A stretch of 64,000 nt of DNA from Gimesia chilikensis (GCF_007744075.1 NZ_CP036266.1:2837748-2901747), one strand, 5' to 3'; numbered from the stretch's first letter, positions 25,774-35,149 are shown. Program-made: numbers and translations. Notes: generated by a model from the letters alone, not told the origin.

Positions 25774-28647
25774 ATGGCAGGTAAACAAACGGCCGAGGGT
25801 TTTCTGAACCTGGTGAAGCAGAGCGGTCTGGTATCGGTCGATCAGCTGAAAAAGCTCCTCGCGGAATACCAGGAGCAGGACCGAAAACTGGGAGAACCCA
25901 GTGAGATCGCCGAGGAACTGATTGGGCGAGCTTTACTTACGCGCTGGCAGGCAAACAAGCTGCTGCAGGGAAAACACAAGGGTTTTTTCCTGGGAAAATA
26001 CCGACTGCTGGACCTGGTCGGCAAAGGGGGCATGAGTTCGGTCTACCTGGCGGAACACGTGCTGATGCGGCGGCGATGTGCTATCAAGGTCCTGCCTTCC
26101 AAACGCGTCAATGACGCCTCTTACCTGGCGCGATTCCATCGCGAAGCCCAGGCGGTCGCCTCGCTGGATCATCCGAATATTGTACGCGCGTATGACGTCG
26201 ATCATGAAAAAGAGAACGACGCCGAGATTCACTTCCTGGTCATGGAATACGTGGACGGGAAAGATCTGCAGGAGATCGTCAACAAGAACGGGATCCTCGA
26301 TTTCCGGGACGCGGTGAATTACATCCGCCAGGCAGCCAATGGTCTCGCGCATGCTCATGAAGCAGACATGGTGCACCGCGACGTCAAGCCGGGCAACCTG
26401 CTCGTTGATTCGAAAGGGGTCGTCAAGATCCTCGATCTGGGACTGGCGCGTTTCTTCCATGAGGGAGAAGACAAATCGCTGACGATCGCTCACGATGAAA
26501 AAGTGCTGGGTACGGCAGATTACCTGGCGCCCGAGCAGGCGATTGACAGTCACCAGGTGGATTCCCGGGCCGACATCTACAGCCTGGGATGTACGCTGTA
26601 TTTCCTGTTGACGGGGCATCCCCCCTTCACCGAAGGTTCCCTGGCACAGCGACTGATGGCGCATCAGACCAAGGAACCGCCTCCGGTGACGGATGACCGT
26701 CCCGATACCCCCGAGGATCTGGTGCAGATTCTGAATAAGATGATGGCCAAGGATAAGGAAGAACGGTATCAGACAGCCTATGAAGTGGCAGCGGTATTGT
26801 ATGAATGGCTGCAGAGTCACACCGATGAAGAATGGCGGCAGAACAATTTGAGTAGCGGCGTCGGGTCTGGCGTGGGGCTGACCCAGGGGGAAGGCAGTGG
26901 TAGTGGTGCGGAGAAAGGGAATCAGAATCCGGAGCTGGCAGCGTTCCTGTCGAACCTGAAGGAAGAATCCGGCATCGCCCGCGAAACCAAACCAGAGAAC
27001 CCGAAACCCGAGGCTCCTAAACCACAACGGAATCCGGGATTGTTGCAGCCAGCGTCCTCCAGTCTCAATGTGCGTGACTCTTCGGTTCTGCCCGATGACA
27101 AAATCAGTTCGGCGTCGACACGGATTGCCGGCAGTTCTGCGGTGACATCTTCGGCAGCAGAAATCAAGCCGGAGCCACCCCAGGAAAAACAGGCAGCGAA
27201 ACCCGTGGCCAAACCGGTCGCAAAGCCAGTCGCGAAACCAACGGCGAAGCCGGTTGCGAAACCGGTGGCCAAGGCGGCGCAGAAGCCCGTTAAGAAGCCG
27301 GCTCCAGTCAGCGAGGCCCTGCCCGATGATTCTGTGATCCTCGAAGCAGAAGTGGATGAGGAAGAAGCGGAAGTCGTAGAAGAGGCGGCTGCCGCAGAAG
27401 CTGTCATCGGCGGACGTCAGTGGATCATGCCTGCAGTGATTGGCGGCGGGATTGGGGTGCTGTTGATTATCGGCGTGGTGATGTTTGCCCTTTCCGGCGG
27501 CGAAGATGAGAAGCCCGCCCCGGAAGTGGTTGCTGATAAAAAGACCGAACCGGCGCCACCGCCCGAACCGGACAGCCTGCCGGATGAAATCATGGTGGGA
27601 CCGGAGGCGAAATACAAAACGATCGCCGCGGCTCTGAAAGATATCAAGATCGTCTTTGACAAGACCTTTGGAGTCGACAGTAAACAGTACACAATCAAGG
27701 TGGCCGCCGGTCAGGAACTCAAAGAGCGGATTCAGATCGATAATTCGGATCTGAGTTATCCCAAGGGAATTAGCATCGTGGCCGAGAACGGCAAACCGGT
27801 GATTCTGGCTCCCGAGGGTCCGGAAGCGGTGCTGAATCTCAAGGGAATTGAAGGGCTGACGATCGACGGATTCTTAATCCGTGCCCAGGGGAAAAAGGTG
27901 GCGATCGAACTGTCTGAATACCTCGTGGGAACCAGCCTGAAAAATCTGAAGGTCAATGATTTTCAGCAGACCGGAGTCCTGGCGAAAGGGGTTTCCGGTC
28001 TGGGGAATGAACCGTTCCTGCTCGAGAATGTAAGCCTCAAGGCGGGCAGCCCGAAAGCCATCGGCCTGGACTTCACCGGCGAAACAAACCGTGGTCTGGT
28101 TCTGGCGAATGTCCGCTGCCTGACAGCGATGCAGATTGGCGCGCGGTTCTCGTCCAGTGTGCGGGACACGCAGATCAAGGAGTGTATTTTCTCCGAAAGC
28201 ATGACGGGCATTCAGTTCGAGTCGCTGGGATATACTTTCAGCAGTCTCAAGCTGACCAACAACACTTTCTTTATCACCAACTCGGCGATTGTGATCACCG
28301 CGATGCCGACCCCCGACAGCGAACTGGTGGAAATTTCCCGTAACCTGTTCTCGACTGTCGAAGGGGCGGAAGCCAAGGTGGAACAGAACAATAATCCCGA
28401 GCTCTGGGGGAAAATTCTGAAAGCCCAGGAAAACTATTCCTCCCGCACAGCGCCCAACCCGTTGCCTGCGAACGAACTGAATCTGTTCAAGAACAAAGGC
28501 AAACAGGGGGACGCGAAGTTGAACGATTTTGTTTCCACCACGCCCGGTGATGAGAAGTTCCTGTCCCCTGCCCCGGACAACCCGGCCCGTAAGGTTGCAG
28601 GGACACCTGGTGGGATGAAACCCTATGTGGGTGCGGTCGCGCCGTAG
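25774..28647 (+). CDS. Receptor-like serine/threonine kinase with repeat linker and beta-helix-like C-terminal domain
   Basis: 957 aa. A planctomycete-type N-terminal helical region (about 1-70, '[21 protein letters not shown]') precedes the kinase domain: Gly loop '[15 protein letters not shown]' near 80, HRDVKPGN near 200, DLG in place of DFG ('[10 protein letters not shown]') and '[13 protein letters not shown]'. The middle is Gly/Ser-, Pro- and Lys-rich, with [18 protein letters not shown] units around 475-505 and an acidic stretch around 525-545. One membrane helix lies near 550-572. The outer part (about 600-957) begins '[20 protein letters not shown]' and looks like a right-handed beta-helix (pectate-lyase-like fold). 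The layout suggests an outside domain binding a ligand, and a cytoplasmic kinase. A hairpin follows the stop. Confidence 0.88.
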   Translation: MAGKQTAEGFLNLVKQSGLVSVDQLKKLLAEYQEQDRKLGEPSEIAEELIGRALLTRWQANKLLQGKHKGFFLGKYRLLDLVGKGGMSSVYLAEHVLMRRRCAIKVLPSKRVNDASYLARFHREAQAVASLDHPNIVRAYDVDHEKENDAEIHFLVMEYVDGKDLQEIVNKNGILDFRDAVNYIRQAANGLAHAHEADMVHRDVKPGNLLVDSKGVVKILDLGLARFFHEGEDKSLTIAHDEKVLGTADYLAPEQAIDSHQVDSRADIYSLGCTLYFLLTGHPPFTEGSLAQRLMAHQTKEPPPVTDDRPDTPEDLVQILNKMMAKDKEERYQTAYEVAAVLYEWLQSHTDEEWRQNNLSSGVGSGVGLTQGEGSGSGAEKGNQNPELAAFLSNLKEESGIARETKPENPKPEAPKPQRNPGLLQPASSSLNVRDSSVLPDDKISSASTRIAGSSAVTSSAAEIKPEPPQEKQAAKPVAKPVAKPVAKPTAKPVAKPVAKAAQKPVKKPAPVSEALPDDSVILEAEVDEEEAEVVEEAAAAEAVIGGRQWIMPAVIGGGIGVLLIIGVVMFALSGGEDEKPAPEVVADKKTEPAPPPEPDSLPDEIMVGPEAKYKTIAAALKDIKIVFDKTFGVDSKQYTIKVAAGQELKERIQIDNSDLSYPKGISIVAENGKPVILAPEGPEAVLNLKGIEGLTIDGFLIRAQGKKVAIELSEYLVGTSLKNLKVNDFQQTGVLAKGVSGLGNEPFLLENVSLKAGSPKAIGLDFTGETNRGLVLANVRCLTAMQIGARFSSSVRDTQIKECIFSESMTGIQFESLGYTFSSLKLTNNTFFITNSAIVITAMPTPDSELVEISRNLFSTVEGAEAKVEQNNNPELWGKILKAQENYSSRTAPNPLPANELNLFKNKGKQGDAKLNDFVSTTPGDEKFLSPAPDNPARKVAGTPGGMKPYVGAVAP

Positions 28648-28654
28648 GGGATGC

Positions 28655-28680
28655 CTCTCATTCTCTGATTGAGAGATCAG
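28655..28680 (+). terminator. Hairpin after the kinase gene
   Basis: CTCTCA (28655-28660) pairs with TGAGAG (28670-28675), and an overlapping CTGAT/ATCAG pair (28665-28669 with 28676-28680) could form an alternative stem. It follows the kinase stop by about 8 bases, with no T-run. Confidence 0.4.
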
Positions 28681-28689
28681 TGGTGGGTG

Positions 28690-28749
28690 AAACTATGTAA
28701 GAAGGCCGAGCCGGTGGTGGTATTCTTTAACGCGTGGTAAACATAGTTT
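28690..28749 (+). ncRNA. Candidate bridge-RNA region upstream of IS110 transposase
   Basis: AAACTATGT (28690-28698) pairs perfectly with ACATAGTTT (28741-28749), enclosing a 42-base loop that itself can form an AAGAA/TTCTT stem. IS110-group elements are known to encode a structured bridge RNA in the non-coding end upstream of the transposase. Position and structure fit, but the element's boundaries were not found, so this is a hypothesis only. Confidence 0.3.
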
Positions 28750-28786
28750 GTTACAACCTTGTTTCCACAAAAGAAAGGAACCACTC

Positions 28787-29818
28787 ATGTTTTATGCCGG
28801 CATCGACCTTCACAAACAGAGTATCACAGTCTGCGTCGTAAATGAAGCGCGTAAAATCGAGAAACGGAAACGTCTGATGTGCGCCAATGAAGCTGCTATC
28901 GTGGCCTTCTTCAAGGAGGTCATCCAGGAACTGGGGCCCTTTCGCGCGGTCGTGGAAGCGACGGCCAGCTACGAATGGCTGATCAAACTCATCGAGCCCC
29001 TGGCTGATAAAGTGATCCTCGCCCACCCTGGTAAATTGCGGGTCATCGCTGAGTCCACGCGGAAAAGCGATCGTCTCGATGCCCAGGTTCTGGCCGAGTT
29101 TCTGTCAAGAGACATGGTACCAGCCTCGTATCGCCCAACCCCTCGGCAACGCGATCACCGCGGCCTGGTACGTCAGCGGAGCTCCATTCAACGCCGGATT
29201 ACTTCGGTCAAGAATCGCATGCGACGGATCATGAGCAACTACAATGCAGATCGACCAGACCTGTTCAGAAAAGCGGGACAAGAGTATGTCAGCAGCTATC
29301 CCCTGTCGGCCGCTGATCGGATTTGCATGAATCAACTGACCTCAGAATGGCTTTTCTTTCTCCAACAGTTGAAGTCAGCCAACCAGGCACTGGTCGACTT
29401 TGCCGGGACGGCTCCGATTCGTGAACAGCATCAGCGGGAACTGCTGCAGAGTATCCCGGGCGTTGGTTTTGTGATCACTGAAGTCGTGTTATCGGAGATT
29501 GCAGACATCGATCGATTCGACTCTCAGAAGCAGGTAGTTGCCTACGCGGGCCTGGCACCGGGACAACGGGAAAGTGCCGGGAAGATGAAGGAACTCCACA
29601 TCGAAAAGGCAGGTTCCCGTTATTTGCGCTGGGCGCTGGTGGAGGCCGCCTGGCAACTGGTGTATCGGGTACCGCGCTGGAAGACGATCTACGAGAGGTT
29701 GAAAAAACGCTTGAAGGCTAAAAAAGCCATCGTGGCGATCGCCAGGCGTCTGCTGGGAATGATGGTCGCGATCATGAAATCAGGCGAACCATTCACAGCG
29801 ACACACCAGCCTGCCTGA
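28787..29818 (+). mobile_element. IS110-family transposase (DEDD recombinase)
   Basis: 343 aa from the ATG at 28787 (MFYAGIDLHKQSI), preceded by AAGAAAGGAA; the open frame reaches 13 codons further upstream. The RuvC-like DEDD tetrad is intact: Asp7 in GIDLH, Glu58 in 'VVEATASYEWL', Asp95 and Asp98 in 'KSDRLDAQ'. The C-terminal domain carries 'IPGVGFVITEVVLSEI' and the conserved catalytic Ser in 'GQRESAGKMKEL' (about residue 263). The gene has no frameshift, so it could be active. IS110 elements lack terminal inverted repeats and insert in a bridge-RNA-guided way. I cannot fix the element's ends. Palindromic repeats of types B and A lie about 270 bases past its stop codon. Confidence 0.92.
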
Positions 29819-29827
29819 AACAGGCTG
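29807..29827 (+). terminator. Hairpin overlapping the transposase stop codon
   Basis: CAGCCTG (29807-29813) and CAGGCTG (29821-29827) are perfect complements over a 7-base loop that includes the TGA stop. It may end the transposase transcript or be part of the right end of the element. Confidence 0.4.
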
Positions 29828-30091
29828 ACGAGTAATACAGATTTGAATTAATAACATCAGAGACAAAATCAATCGGGAATGTGTGAACGACCCCGACCGG
29901 GCCCATGAAGGCGGGGAAATGTCTGCGACCTTCGTCAGGGTGAATGGGGCGTTCTTCGTACGGATGTTTAATGGCGACGGCCTGCAACAGTGGTCGATCC
30001 CGAATAGATGGTTGAGCGTACCGCTTGATTGTGTCTCAGAAAGGAATCCATGCGCAAAGAATTAAATCACTTGACAAGATGTTCTTCATAG

Positions 30092-30131
30092 ATGGGCCCG
30101 AATAAAATTCGGGCCGAGCGCAGCGAGCAGG
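30092..30131 (-). repeat. Palindromic repeat type B, copy 1
   Basis: On the minus strand it reads CCTGCTCGCTGCGCTCGGCC, then CGAATTTTATTCGGGCC, closely matching copy B2 at 31671-31712. The core is a CCCGAAT/ATTCGGG hairpin, the same stem as in type A repeats. It lies 98 bases from an oppositely oriented A copy. Confidence 0.75.
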
Positions 30132-30228
30132 AGGTTGCTGAGAGAACTTGCGAATTGAGTTCCCATTTTTGATGCTGAATAGCAGCTTGAGTGAGGCGCG
30201 TTTGCTTATCAGGCAACGTGAGAACAGA

Positions 30229-30275
30229 GACCTCCTATTGCCTGCGGCAATCCCGGATTTTATCCGGGAGCACCC
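30229..30275 (+). repeat. Palindromic repeat type A, copy 1
   Basis: A 47-base unit starting GACCTCCTATTGCCTGCGGC; its second half forms a TCCCGGAT/ATCCGGGA hairpin. It shares its layout with the copies at 31776, 35812 and 40602. About 38 bases upstream is GTGAGGCGCGTTT, also found the same way upstream of the copy at 40602. It sits just past the stop of the serine hydrolase gene. Confidence 0.8.
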
Positions 30276-30288
30276 GACCCGGAAGATG

Positions 30289-31383
30289 CTAGTTGAGGCC
30301 GAGGTCGGCGTAGATGGCGTCGTTGATTTCTTTTGCGCGGCGCTGATGTTTGGGTTCACCCGGTCTGCCATTCGCGACGACCGCGACGACCAGTTCCCGT
30401 TCCGGATCTGCAAAGGAGATGGAAGACTGAGAGCCGCCGTGTCCGAAGGTCGGTTCGGAAGCGGCCTCACCGAAACCATAGGGGACGGTTTGAGCGCCGT
30501 AGCGATTTGAATTGACGATGAAGCCCAGACCGTAGTCGACCTTGTGCTGCAGGGTCAGGTCGAATTCATCGACGCGATGTCGGGTGGTCATGGTTTCGAC
30601 CGTCTGCGGATCAAACAGAGGCATTCCCGCATTGAGCAGGCATTCATAGAACCAGCCCAGTTCGCGGATGGGGCCGCGGGCATTGCCGCCGGGCGAAGCT
30701 TTGATACACCGCGGCGCCTCGTGCCAGTCGGTGAGCAGCATCTCCCCTTTATCTCGCTGGTACACGTACGCGATGTTCTCTTGAAACTGTTCGTAGACTT
30801 CTGCAGGCATGCCGAGCCAGCTGCCGGTCATCCCCAGCGGTTCGAGAATCAGTTCCCGCATGGCCTGGGGATAAGCGGTTTCGGTAATTCGCTGCAGGAC
30901 TTCACCGAGGATGAACCAGCTGGACGAAACATGGTAACCTGCGGTTTTACCGATCTGCCAGTTCTCTTCGAGGGGCGCATCACAGATGCGTTGCAGGGAT
31001 TCGTCCCAGTCCAGTTCCGGCCAGCCGGGATCGACATTACGGAAGCCGGCAGTATGATTGAGGATGTGCAGCAGCGTGATCGGTTCTTTACCGTGCGTGC
31101 CGAACTCGGGGATGAACCGGGTAACGCGGTCATCAAGGCTCAGTTGTCCCTGCTCCCAGAGACGAGCGATGGCCATCGCTGTCAGTGGTTTTCCTGCGGA
31201 GAGCCAAAGATTGATTGTCTCGGCGGTCATAGGCACTCCGGGACGGGCTTCACCGACGCCGGTATCTGCGATGGTTTCTCCCTGGTGAGAGACATAGATC
31301 TGTACGCCGGTATGCAGTCCTGCTTCGATCCCTGCGAGGATGCGTTGTTCGGTGGTGGGGAGACGGTCTGACAGTGTTGACAC
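30289..31383 (-). CDS. Serine hydrolase of the beta-lactamase/class C penicillin-binding fold
   Basis: 364 aa, no signal peptide, so probably cytoplasmic. The nucleophile motif SxxK is SAGK (residues 62-65, in 'NLWLSAGKPLTAMAIA'). A late 'FGHGGSQSSISFADP' supplies the HGG in place of KTG. The expected YxN motif is irregular ('AGYHVSSSWFILGEVL'), so activity may resemble an esterase or peptidase more than a beta-lactamase. Family members include esterases (EstB-like), D-aminopeptidases and class C beta-lactamases; substrate is unknown. The stop codon abuts repeat copies, which may provide its 3' structure. A second, secreted member of the same fold is encoded at 60888-62072. Confidence 0.85.
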   Translation of the reverse strand: MSTLSDRLPTTEQRILAGIEAGLHTGVQIYVSHQGETIADTGVGEARPGVPMTAETINLWLSAGKPLTAMAIARLWEQGQLSLDDRVTRFIPEFGTHGKEPITLLHILNHTAGFRNVDPGWPELDWDESLQRICDAPLEENWQIGKTAGYHVSSSWFILGEVLQRITETAYPQAMRELILEPLGMTGSWLGMPAEVYEQFQENIAYVYQRDKGEMLLTDWHEAPRCIKASPGGNARGPIRELGWFYECLLNAGMPLFDPQTVETMTTRHRVDEFDLTLQHKVDYGLGFIVNSNRYGAQTVPYGFGEAASEPTFGHGGSQSSISFADPERELVVAVVANGRPGEPKHQRRAKEINDAIYADLGLN

Positions 31384-31476
31384 GGAAAACTCGCTGAGTT
31401 CAGGGTTCGGGATTGAGGCATTAAGTGTACGTTGCTTTTAGCGGAATGAGGGGGGGAATTCAACTGAGGGTAACAC

Positions 31477-31504
31477 GTAGGGGCCACCCTGTGTGGTGGC
31501 CCGC
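31477..31504 (-). repeat. Palindromic repeat type C, copy 1 (inverted)
   Basis: Plus-strand text GTAGGGGCCACCCTGTGTGG then TGGCCCGC. It is the reverse orientation of the C unit. Its GGGCCACC/GGTGGCCC arms form a strong hairpin around TGTGT. Confidence 0.75.
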
Positions 31505-31584
31505 TGTATTGGTGTCGTTTGTGTGGTGGTATTCGAAAGTGGTATCCGGTTCCGATCGAAGTGTGATCCGGTTTGGATGTCACC

Positions 31585-31615
31585 AGGCGGGCGGGCACAT
31601 GGGCACCGCCCCTGC
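31585..31615 (+). repeat. Palindromic repeat type C, copy 2
   Basis: Reads AGGCGGGCGGGCACATGGGC then ACCGCCCCTGC; nearly identical to the copy at 35914-35944. GGGCGG and CCGCCC arms can pair. It is followed 55 bases later by a B copy. Confidence 0.75.
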
Positions 31616-31670
31616 AAGTCGCTCAGTTTGGTTTCCCGGTTCTGTGCAGGTCTATTTCCCTGTCAGTTTC

Positions 31671-31712
31671 CTGCTCGCTGCGCTCGGCCCGAATTGCATT
31701 CGGGCCTACCCT
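31671..31712 (+). repeat. Palindromic repeat type B, copy 2
   Basis: Starts CCTGCTCGCTGCGCTCGGCC and continues into a GCCCGAAT/ATTCGGGC hairpin ending CTACCC. Same family as the inverted copy at 30092. Confidence 0.75.
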
Positions 31713-31775
31713 TTGAAAATTAATTCTGAGAGGAAAATAGTGGGACGATTTCTCACTAGATGGCGGATACTATGA

Positions 31776-31822
31776 GACCTCCTGTTGCCTGCGGCAATCC
31801 CGAATTGCATTCGGGACCACCC
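31776..31822 (+). repeat. Palindromic repeat type A, copy 2
   Basis: 47-base unit: GACCTCCTGTTGCCTGCGGC, then a TCCCGAAT/ATTCGGGA hairpin and CCACCC. TTGCC/GGCAA forms a first small stem. A type C copy starts 54 bases after it, an arrangement repeated at 35812/35914. Confidence 0.8.
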
Positions 31823-31876
31823 GGGGAACGTGTTTACAATTTTCCCTCATGTGTTTTATTTTGAATGAGGCTCGCC

Positions 31877-31906
31877 AGGCGGGCAGGCACACAGGCCAGC
31901 CCCTAC
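31877..31906 (+). repeat. Palindromic repeat type C, copy 3
   Basis: Reads AGGCGGGCAGGCACACAGGC then CAGCCCCTAC, identical to the copy at 40750-40779 over all 30 bases. Confidence 0.78.
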
Positions 31907-32054
31907 TTTTGAATCCATTGATTTCATGGTTCACGGTGGGGCTGATGATTTCTGATTGATACGGGTTCTGGTATTATGAGAGCAATCATCGCCAACCCGC
32001 GCCGGTTGATGTTTGAGTTCATACTCACTCTGAAAGGAAGCGAGACGACCAGCC

Positions 32055-33173
32055 ATGAAGATTACCGCGATTAAGACCTTTCCCGTACGTATTCCCCTCA
32101 AACCGGAACGCCGCATGATCTCCGCACTGGGGAAACATGATGTTTCCCAATACCTGGTGTTACGCGTTGAGACCGATGCCGGGATTGAAGGGGCCGGAGA
32201 GGCGACGGTCATCTCCCGCTGGAGTGGTGAGACGGTCTGGGGCGCCCAGGCACTGGTGGATCGGATCTTTACTCCCCTGCTGTTGGGGCATGATCCGTGT
32301 GATATTGATGGTGTGAATCTGATCATGGACAAGATCGCGCAGGGGAACTGGTTTGCCAAGTCGGCGATTGAGATGGCCTGCTGGGATATCAAAGGCAAAG
32401 AAGCGGGTAAGCCCGTGTATGAACTGCTGGGCGGCGCTGCCCGTAGCCGTTCGATTAAGTGCCGGTTCTCCATGGGCGCGTATTCGCTGGAACGGGCCGA
32501 GCGGCGGACAAAGGAACTGGTGGAAGCCGGTTTCAGCACGATCAAGGTCAAGGTGGGAACGGATCCCGATGACGATGTGGCCCGCGTCAAAATGGTGCGG
32601 GAAACGATGGGGCCAGACCTGGAACTGACCATCGATGCGAACGCGGGCTGGGATGCAGCGACCGCGATTGCCGCGATGGAACGCATGGAGGAATTCAACG
32701 TGGCCCTGTTTGAACAGCCCACGCATCGGGGCGATTTCGCCGCACTGGCTGAAGTGAGACGGGCGATCAAGCCGGAGATCATGGCGGATGACATCTGCTT
32801 TGACCTGGCGGATGCCAAAGAGTGTATCCGCAACGAAGCTTGCGATGTGATCAACGTGTATCCCGGCAAGAACGGAGGCATCAGCAAGACGGTCGAGATT
32901 GTGAAATACGCCGGCGAATATGGAATCCCCTGCAGTATTGGTTCGAACCTGGAGCTGGATATTGCTTCGGCCGCGATGTGCCATTCCGTGATCGCCTGTC
33001 CCAACATGAACATCGAAGAGTACCCGGGGGATATTCTGGGACCGGAATACCATGAAATCTCGGTCGTCAAAAATCCGCTGCAGATCGAAGGACCCGTCAT
33101 CACATTGCCCGAGGCTCCCGGACTGGGAGTGGAAGTTGACTGGGGCATTGTCGAAGCCAACCCCTGCGGTTAA
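32055..33173 (+). CDS. Enolase-superfamily enzyme, muconate-lactonizing (MLE) subgroup
   Basis: 372 aa. The N-terminal capping domain starts MKITAIKTFPVRIPL. The barrel carries the KxK pair (Lys164, Lys166 in 'STIKVKVGTD'), metal ligands in 'LTIDANAGWD' (about 193), 'FEQPTHRGD' (about 219) and 'IMADDICFD' (about 244), and a second catalytic lysine in 'VYPGKNGGISK' (about 273), the arrangement of the MLE subgroup. Members abstract the proton alpha to a carboxylate; reactions include cis,cis-muconate cycloisomerisation, dipeptide epimerisation and o-succinylbenzoate synthesis. The exact substrate cannot be read from sequence. It precedes an SDR gene by 38 bases, and the two likely form an operon in a carboxylate or sugar-acid pathway. 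Confidence 0.9.
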   Translation: MKITAIKTFPVRIPLKPERRMISALGKHDVSQYLVLRVETDAGIEGAGEATVISRWSGETVWGAQALVDRIFTPLLLGHDPCDIDGVNLIMDKIAQGNWFAKSAIEMACWDIKGKEAGKPVYELLGGAARSRSIKCRFSMGAYSLERAERRTKELVEAGFSTIKVKVGTDPDDDVARVKMVRETMGPDLELTIDANAGWDAATAIAAMERMEEFNVALFEQPTHRGDFAALAEVRRAIKPEIMADDICFDLADAKECIRNEACDVINVYPGKNGGISKTVEIVKYAGEYGIPCSIGSNLELDIASAAMCHSVIACPNMNIEEYPGDILGPEYHEISVVKNPLQIEGPVITLPEAPGLGVEVDWGIVEANPCG

Positions 33174-33211
33174 GCTCTGCTGATTCGTGCTTTCTCAAAC
33201 ACAAGTTTTAT

Positions 33212-33973
33212 ATGGAAACAACCCTGATGAATGATAATTACGTCGCCCTGATTACCGGTTCTGCCACAGGCGTGGGCCGGGCCTGTGCCCTGCGGCTGGC
33301 CGAAGAGGGCTTTGACATCGTCGTCAACTATTCGCAGAGCCAGACAGAAGCCGAGGAAACCAGAACGCTGGTGGAAGAACTGGGTGTGCAGGCGCTGTTG
33401 ATTCAGTGCGATGTCAGTGATGATGCCGGCGTCAGGAAGATGGTGGGCGAAGTTGAAGAGAAATGGGGGCGACTGGATGTGCTCGTGAATAATGCGGGGA
33501 CCACCGAATTCATCGAACACAACGATCTGGACGCGGTAACCGAGGAGATCTGGGATCGCCTGCTGGGCGTGAATCTGAAGGGCCCCTTCTTCTGTATTCG
33601 TGCCGCCGCGAAGCTGTTACGCGAGAGTGATATTGGCGCGGTGGTGAACGTGAGTTCGACGGCAGGCGTTGATGGACGCGGTTCGAGCGTGCCTTACTGT
33701 GCGAGCAAGGGGGCGCTGAATACGATGACGAAATCCCTGGCCCGTGCACTGGGACCGGAGATTCGTGTGAACTCTGTCTGCCCCGGTCCGATCGACAGCC
33801 GCTGGCTGAAGCGAGTGATGACTGATGAGCAGCTGGCGGAGATGACCTCCGAGTACCCGATCCCCCGCCCTGCCCTGCCGGAAGATATCGCGGATACCGT
33901 GGTCTATCTCGCGCTGGGAACGTCACTCTCCACCGGGCAGATGCTGGTCGTTGATGGCGGCCGGACGATGTAA
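33212..33973 (+). CDS. Short-chain dehydrogenase/reductase (FabG-like)
   Basis: 253 aa classical SDR. The cofactor loop is 'ALITGSATGVGRACALRLAE' (TGxxxGxG), then 'LVNNAGT' and the catalytic set: Ser in 'VVNVSSTAGVDGRG', and Tyr-x3-Lys in 'VPYCASKGALNTM'. 'NSVCPGPIDSRW' follows. Residues after the first strand ('NYSQSQTEAEE') suggest NADPH. It starts ATG at 33212; an alternative ATG lies five codons inside (MNDNYVALITG). Transcribed just after the enolase-superfamily gene, so it may oxidise or reduce a product of that enzyme. Its stop is 10 bases from that of the convergent FG-GAP gene. Confidence 0.9.
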   Translation: METTLMNDNYVALITGSATGVGRACALRLAEEGFDIVVNYSQSQTEAEETRTLVEELGVQALLIQCDVSDDAGVRKMVGEVEEKWGRLDVLVNNAGTTEFIEHNDLDAVTEEIWDRLLGVNLKGPFFCIRAAAKLLRESDIGAVVNVSSTAGVDGRGSSVPYCASKGALNTMTKSLARALGPEIRVNSVCPGPIDSRWLKRVMTDEQLAEMTSEYPIPRPALPEDIADTVVYLALGTSLSTGQMLVVDGGRTM

Positions 33974-33982
33974 CCGGTCGGT

Positions 33983-35149
33983 CTACTTCGATTCATTCCA
34001 GTAGATCTTGAGATTATGGGAATTGCGACCAGCGGCGACGATATCAATTTTGCCGTCGCCGTTCAGGTCGCCCAGACGCAGGTCTTCACAGGCCATGCCG
34101 TTGTCGTCGATCCAGGCTGACTCCCACGTTTTTCCTGAAGCGTCGGTGGCCCAGTAGACTTTGACGCCGACCTTCTGATCTTTGTTGGGCGTACGCCAGC
34201 CTGCGACGATTTCCTGTTGCGAATCACCGAACAGGTCTGCCGTGGCAACCGCGTGGCCGGCTTTGATGTTGTCGTCCAGGACCTGGCGCTGGTCGATTCC
34301 CTTGTTCGAGCCCGCAGACTGGTAGAGTACCAGGCGGTCGCCGTGCAGGGGTTCGATGGTGGCGATGAATTGATTCTCTGGTGCCAGCTGGCCCATGCGG
34401 ATTTCTCCACTCCCCTCGATGAGAGGGAATTTCTGTGTGGTCCATTTGCCGTTCTGGTAGGAGAGCAGCATCGCGCCTTCGCGGCCGGCGTAGAGAATTT
34501 CTTCCGCCGGTGTGGATGGGATCCATTGGGCGGGATCGAGATTGTGGGTGACGTGCATCGTGTCTTCGATGACGGTCTGCTGCCACTCGTCCCGGGGGTT
34601 GTCCGGCTTTTCGTAAGCGATGAGTTTGACACCGGCCCCTTCGCCCCGCTTGTTGCCTTTTCCGTGCAGAGGAGAAACGACGAGTGCGAATTTCTGATCG
34701 TCCAGTTTGACCCAGCGCATACGATGCACGACCGGCTGGTTAGGGAGCTTCACCGGTTCCCAGAGTTGACTGCGGTCGGCCGGGGGAACGAGATAGAAGA
34801 CGGCACCGGAATTCAGGGTGTCGCCGGGATTCCATTGTCCGCCGACGGCGATTTCGACTTTTCCGTCGCCGTCAATATCGCGGGCGGCGATGCAGACGTT
34901 GTCGCGTTCAGTCAGGTTCTCGGCGATGACGTGCCGCTGCCAGCTGGGGTTTTCGTACCAGACGAATTCTTTCTTGTCGGCCAGCAGAATGTCCGGCTTT
35001 CCATCTCCGTTGACATCACCGATGGCGGTGCCGTAGCCGATCTCGACGGTATCGTCGATGGTCTGTGGTTTGAATTTCGGAGTCGTGTCTGCGGCGAAAC
35101 AGACAGAGGTCGAGAACAGGCAGGCGGTGATCAAGGCTGAGCGCAGCAT
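33983..35149 (-). CDS. Secreted FG-GAP/VCBS repeat protein
   Basis: About 388 aa using the ATG at 35149 (MLRSALITACLFSTSVCFA), which gives a clear signal peptide; the frame extends 16 codons further. Beta-propeller repeats with calcium-loop patterns are visible: 'IGDVNGDGKPDILLAD' near the N-terminus, 'ARDIDGDGKVEIAVGG', 'ATADLFGDSQQEIVAG' and 'LGDLNGDGKIDIVAAG' near the C-terminus. Each is an FG-GAP-like blade with a DxDGDG calcium site. These proteins are common in planctomycetes as extracytoplasmic binding proteins; no enzymatic residue is apparent. Function is unknown. Confidence 0.85.
   Translation of the reverse strand: MLRSALITACLFSTSVCFAADTTPKFKPQTIDDTVEIGYGTAIGDVNGDGKPDILLADKKEFVWYENPSWQRHVIAENLTERDNVCIAARDIDGDGKVEIAVGGQWNPGDTLNSGAVFYLVPPADRSQLWEPVKLPNQPVVHRMRWVKLDDQKFALVVSPLHGKGNKRGEGAGVKLIAYEKPDNPRDEWQQTVIEDTMHVTHNLDPAQWIPSTPAEEILYAGREGAMLLSYQNGKWTTQKFPLIEGSGEIRMGQLAPENQFIATIEPLHGDRLVLYQSAGSNKGIDQRQVLDDNIKAGHAVATADLFGDSQQEIVAGWRTPNKDQKVGVKVYWATDASGKTWESAWIDDNGMACEDLRLGDLNGDGKIDIVAAGRNSHNLKIYWNESK

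Larger units (their letters stand above)
29819..30288. other. Non-coding region with IS right flank and palindromic repeats
   Basis: About 470 bases. The first ~245 (to about 30060) are GC-rich and contain a spurious 60-codon frame; they could include the right end of the IS110 element. After that come repeat copies B1 (30092-30131, inverted) and A2 (30229-30275). No gene is supported here. Confidence 0.5.
31384..32054. other. Repeat-dense intergenic region
   Basis: About 670 bases between divergent genes with no credible gene. It holds five palindromic repeats: C1 (31477, inverted), C2 (31585), B2 (31671), A (31776) and C3 (31877). Promoters of the flanking genes must lie at its two edges. 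Confidence 0.7.

Noticed and set aside
29883..30065. 60-codon plus-strand frame after the transposase
   Set aside because: No ribosome-binding site, no recognisable motif, and it lies where the IS right flank is expected; short frames of this size are common by chance.
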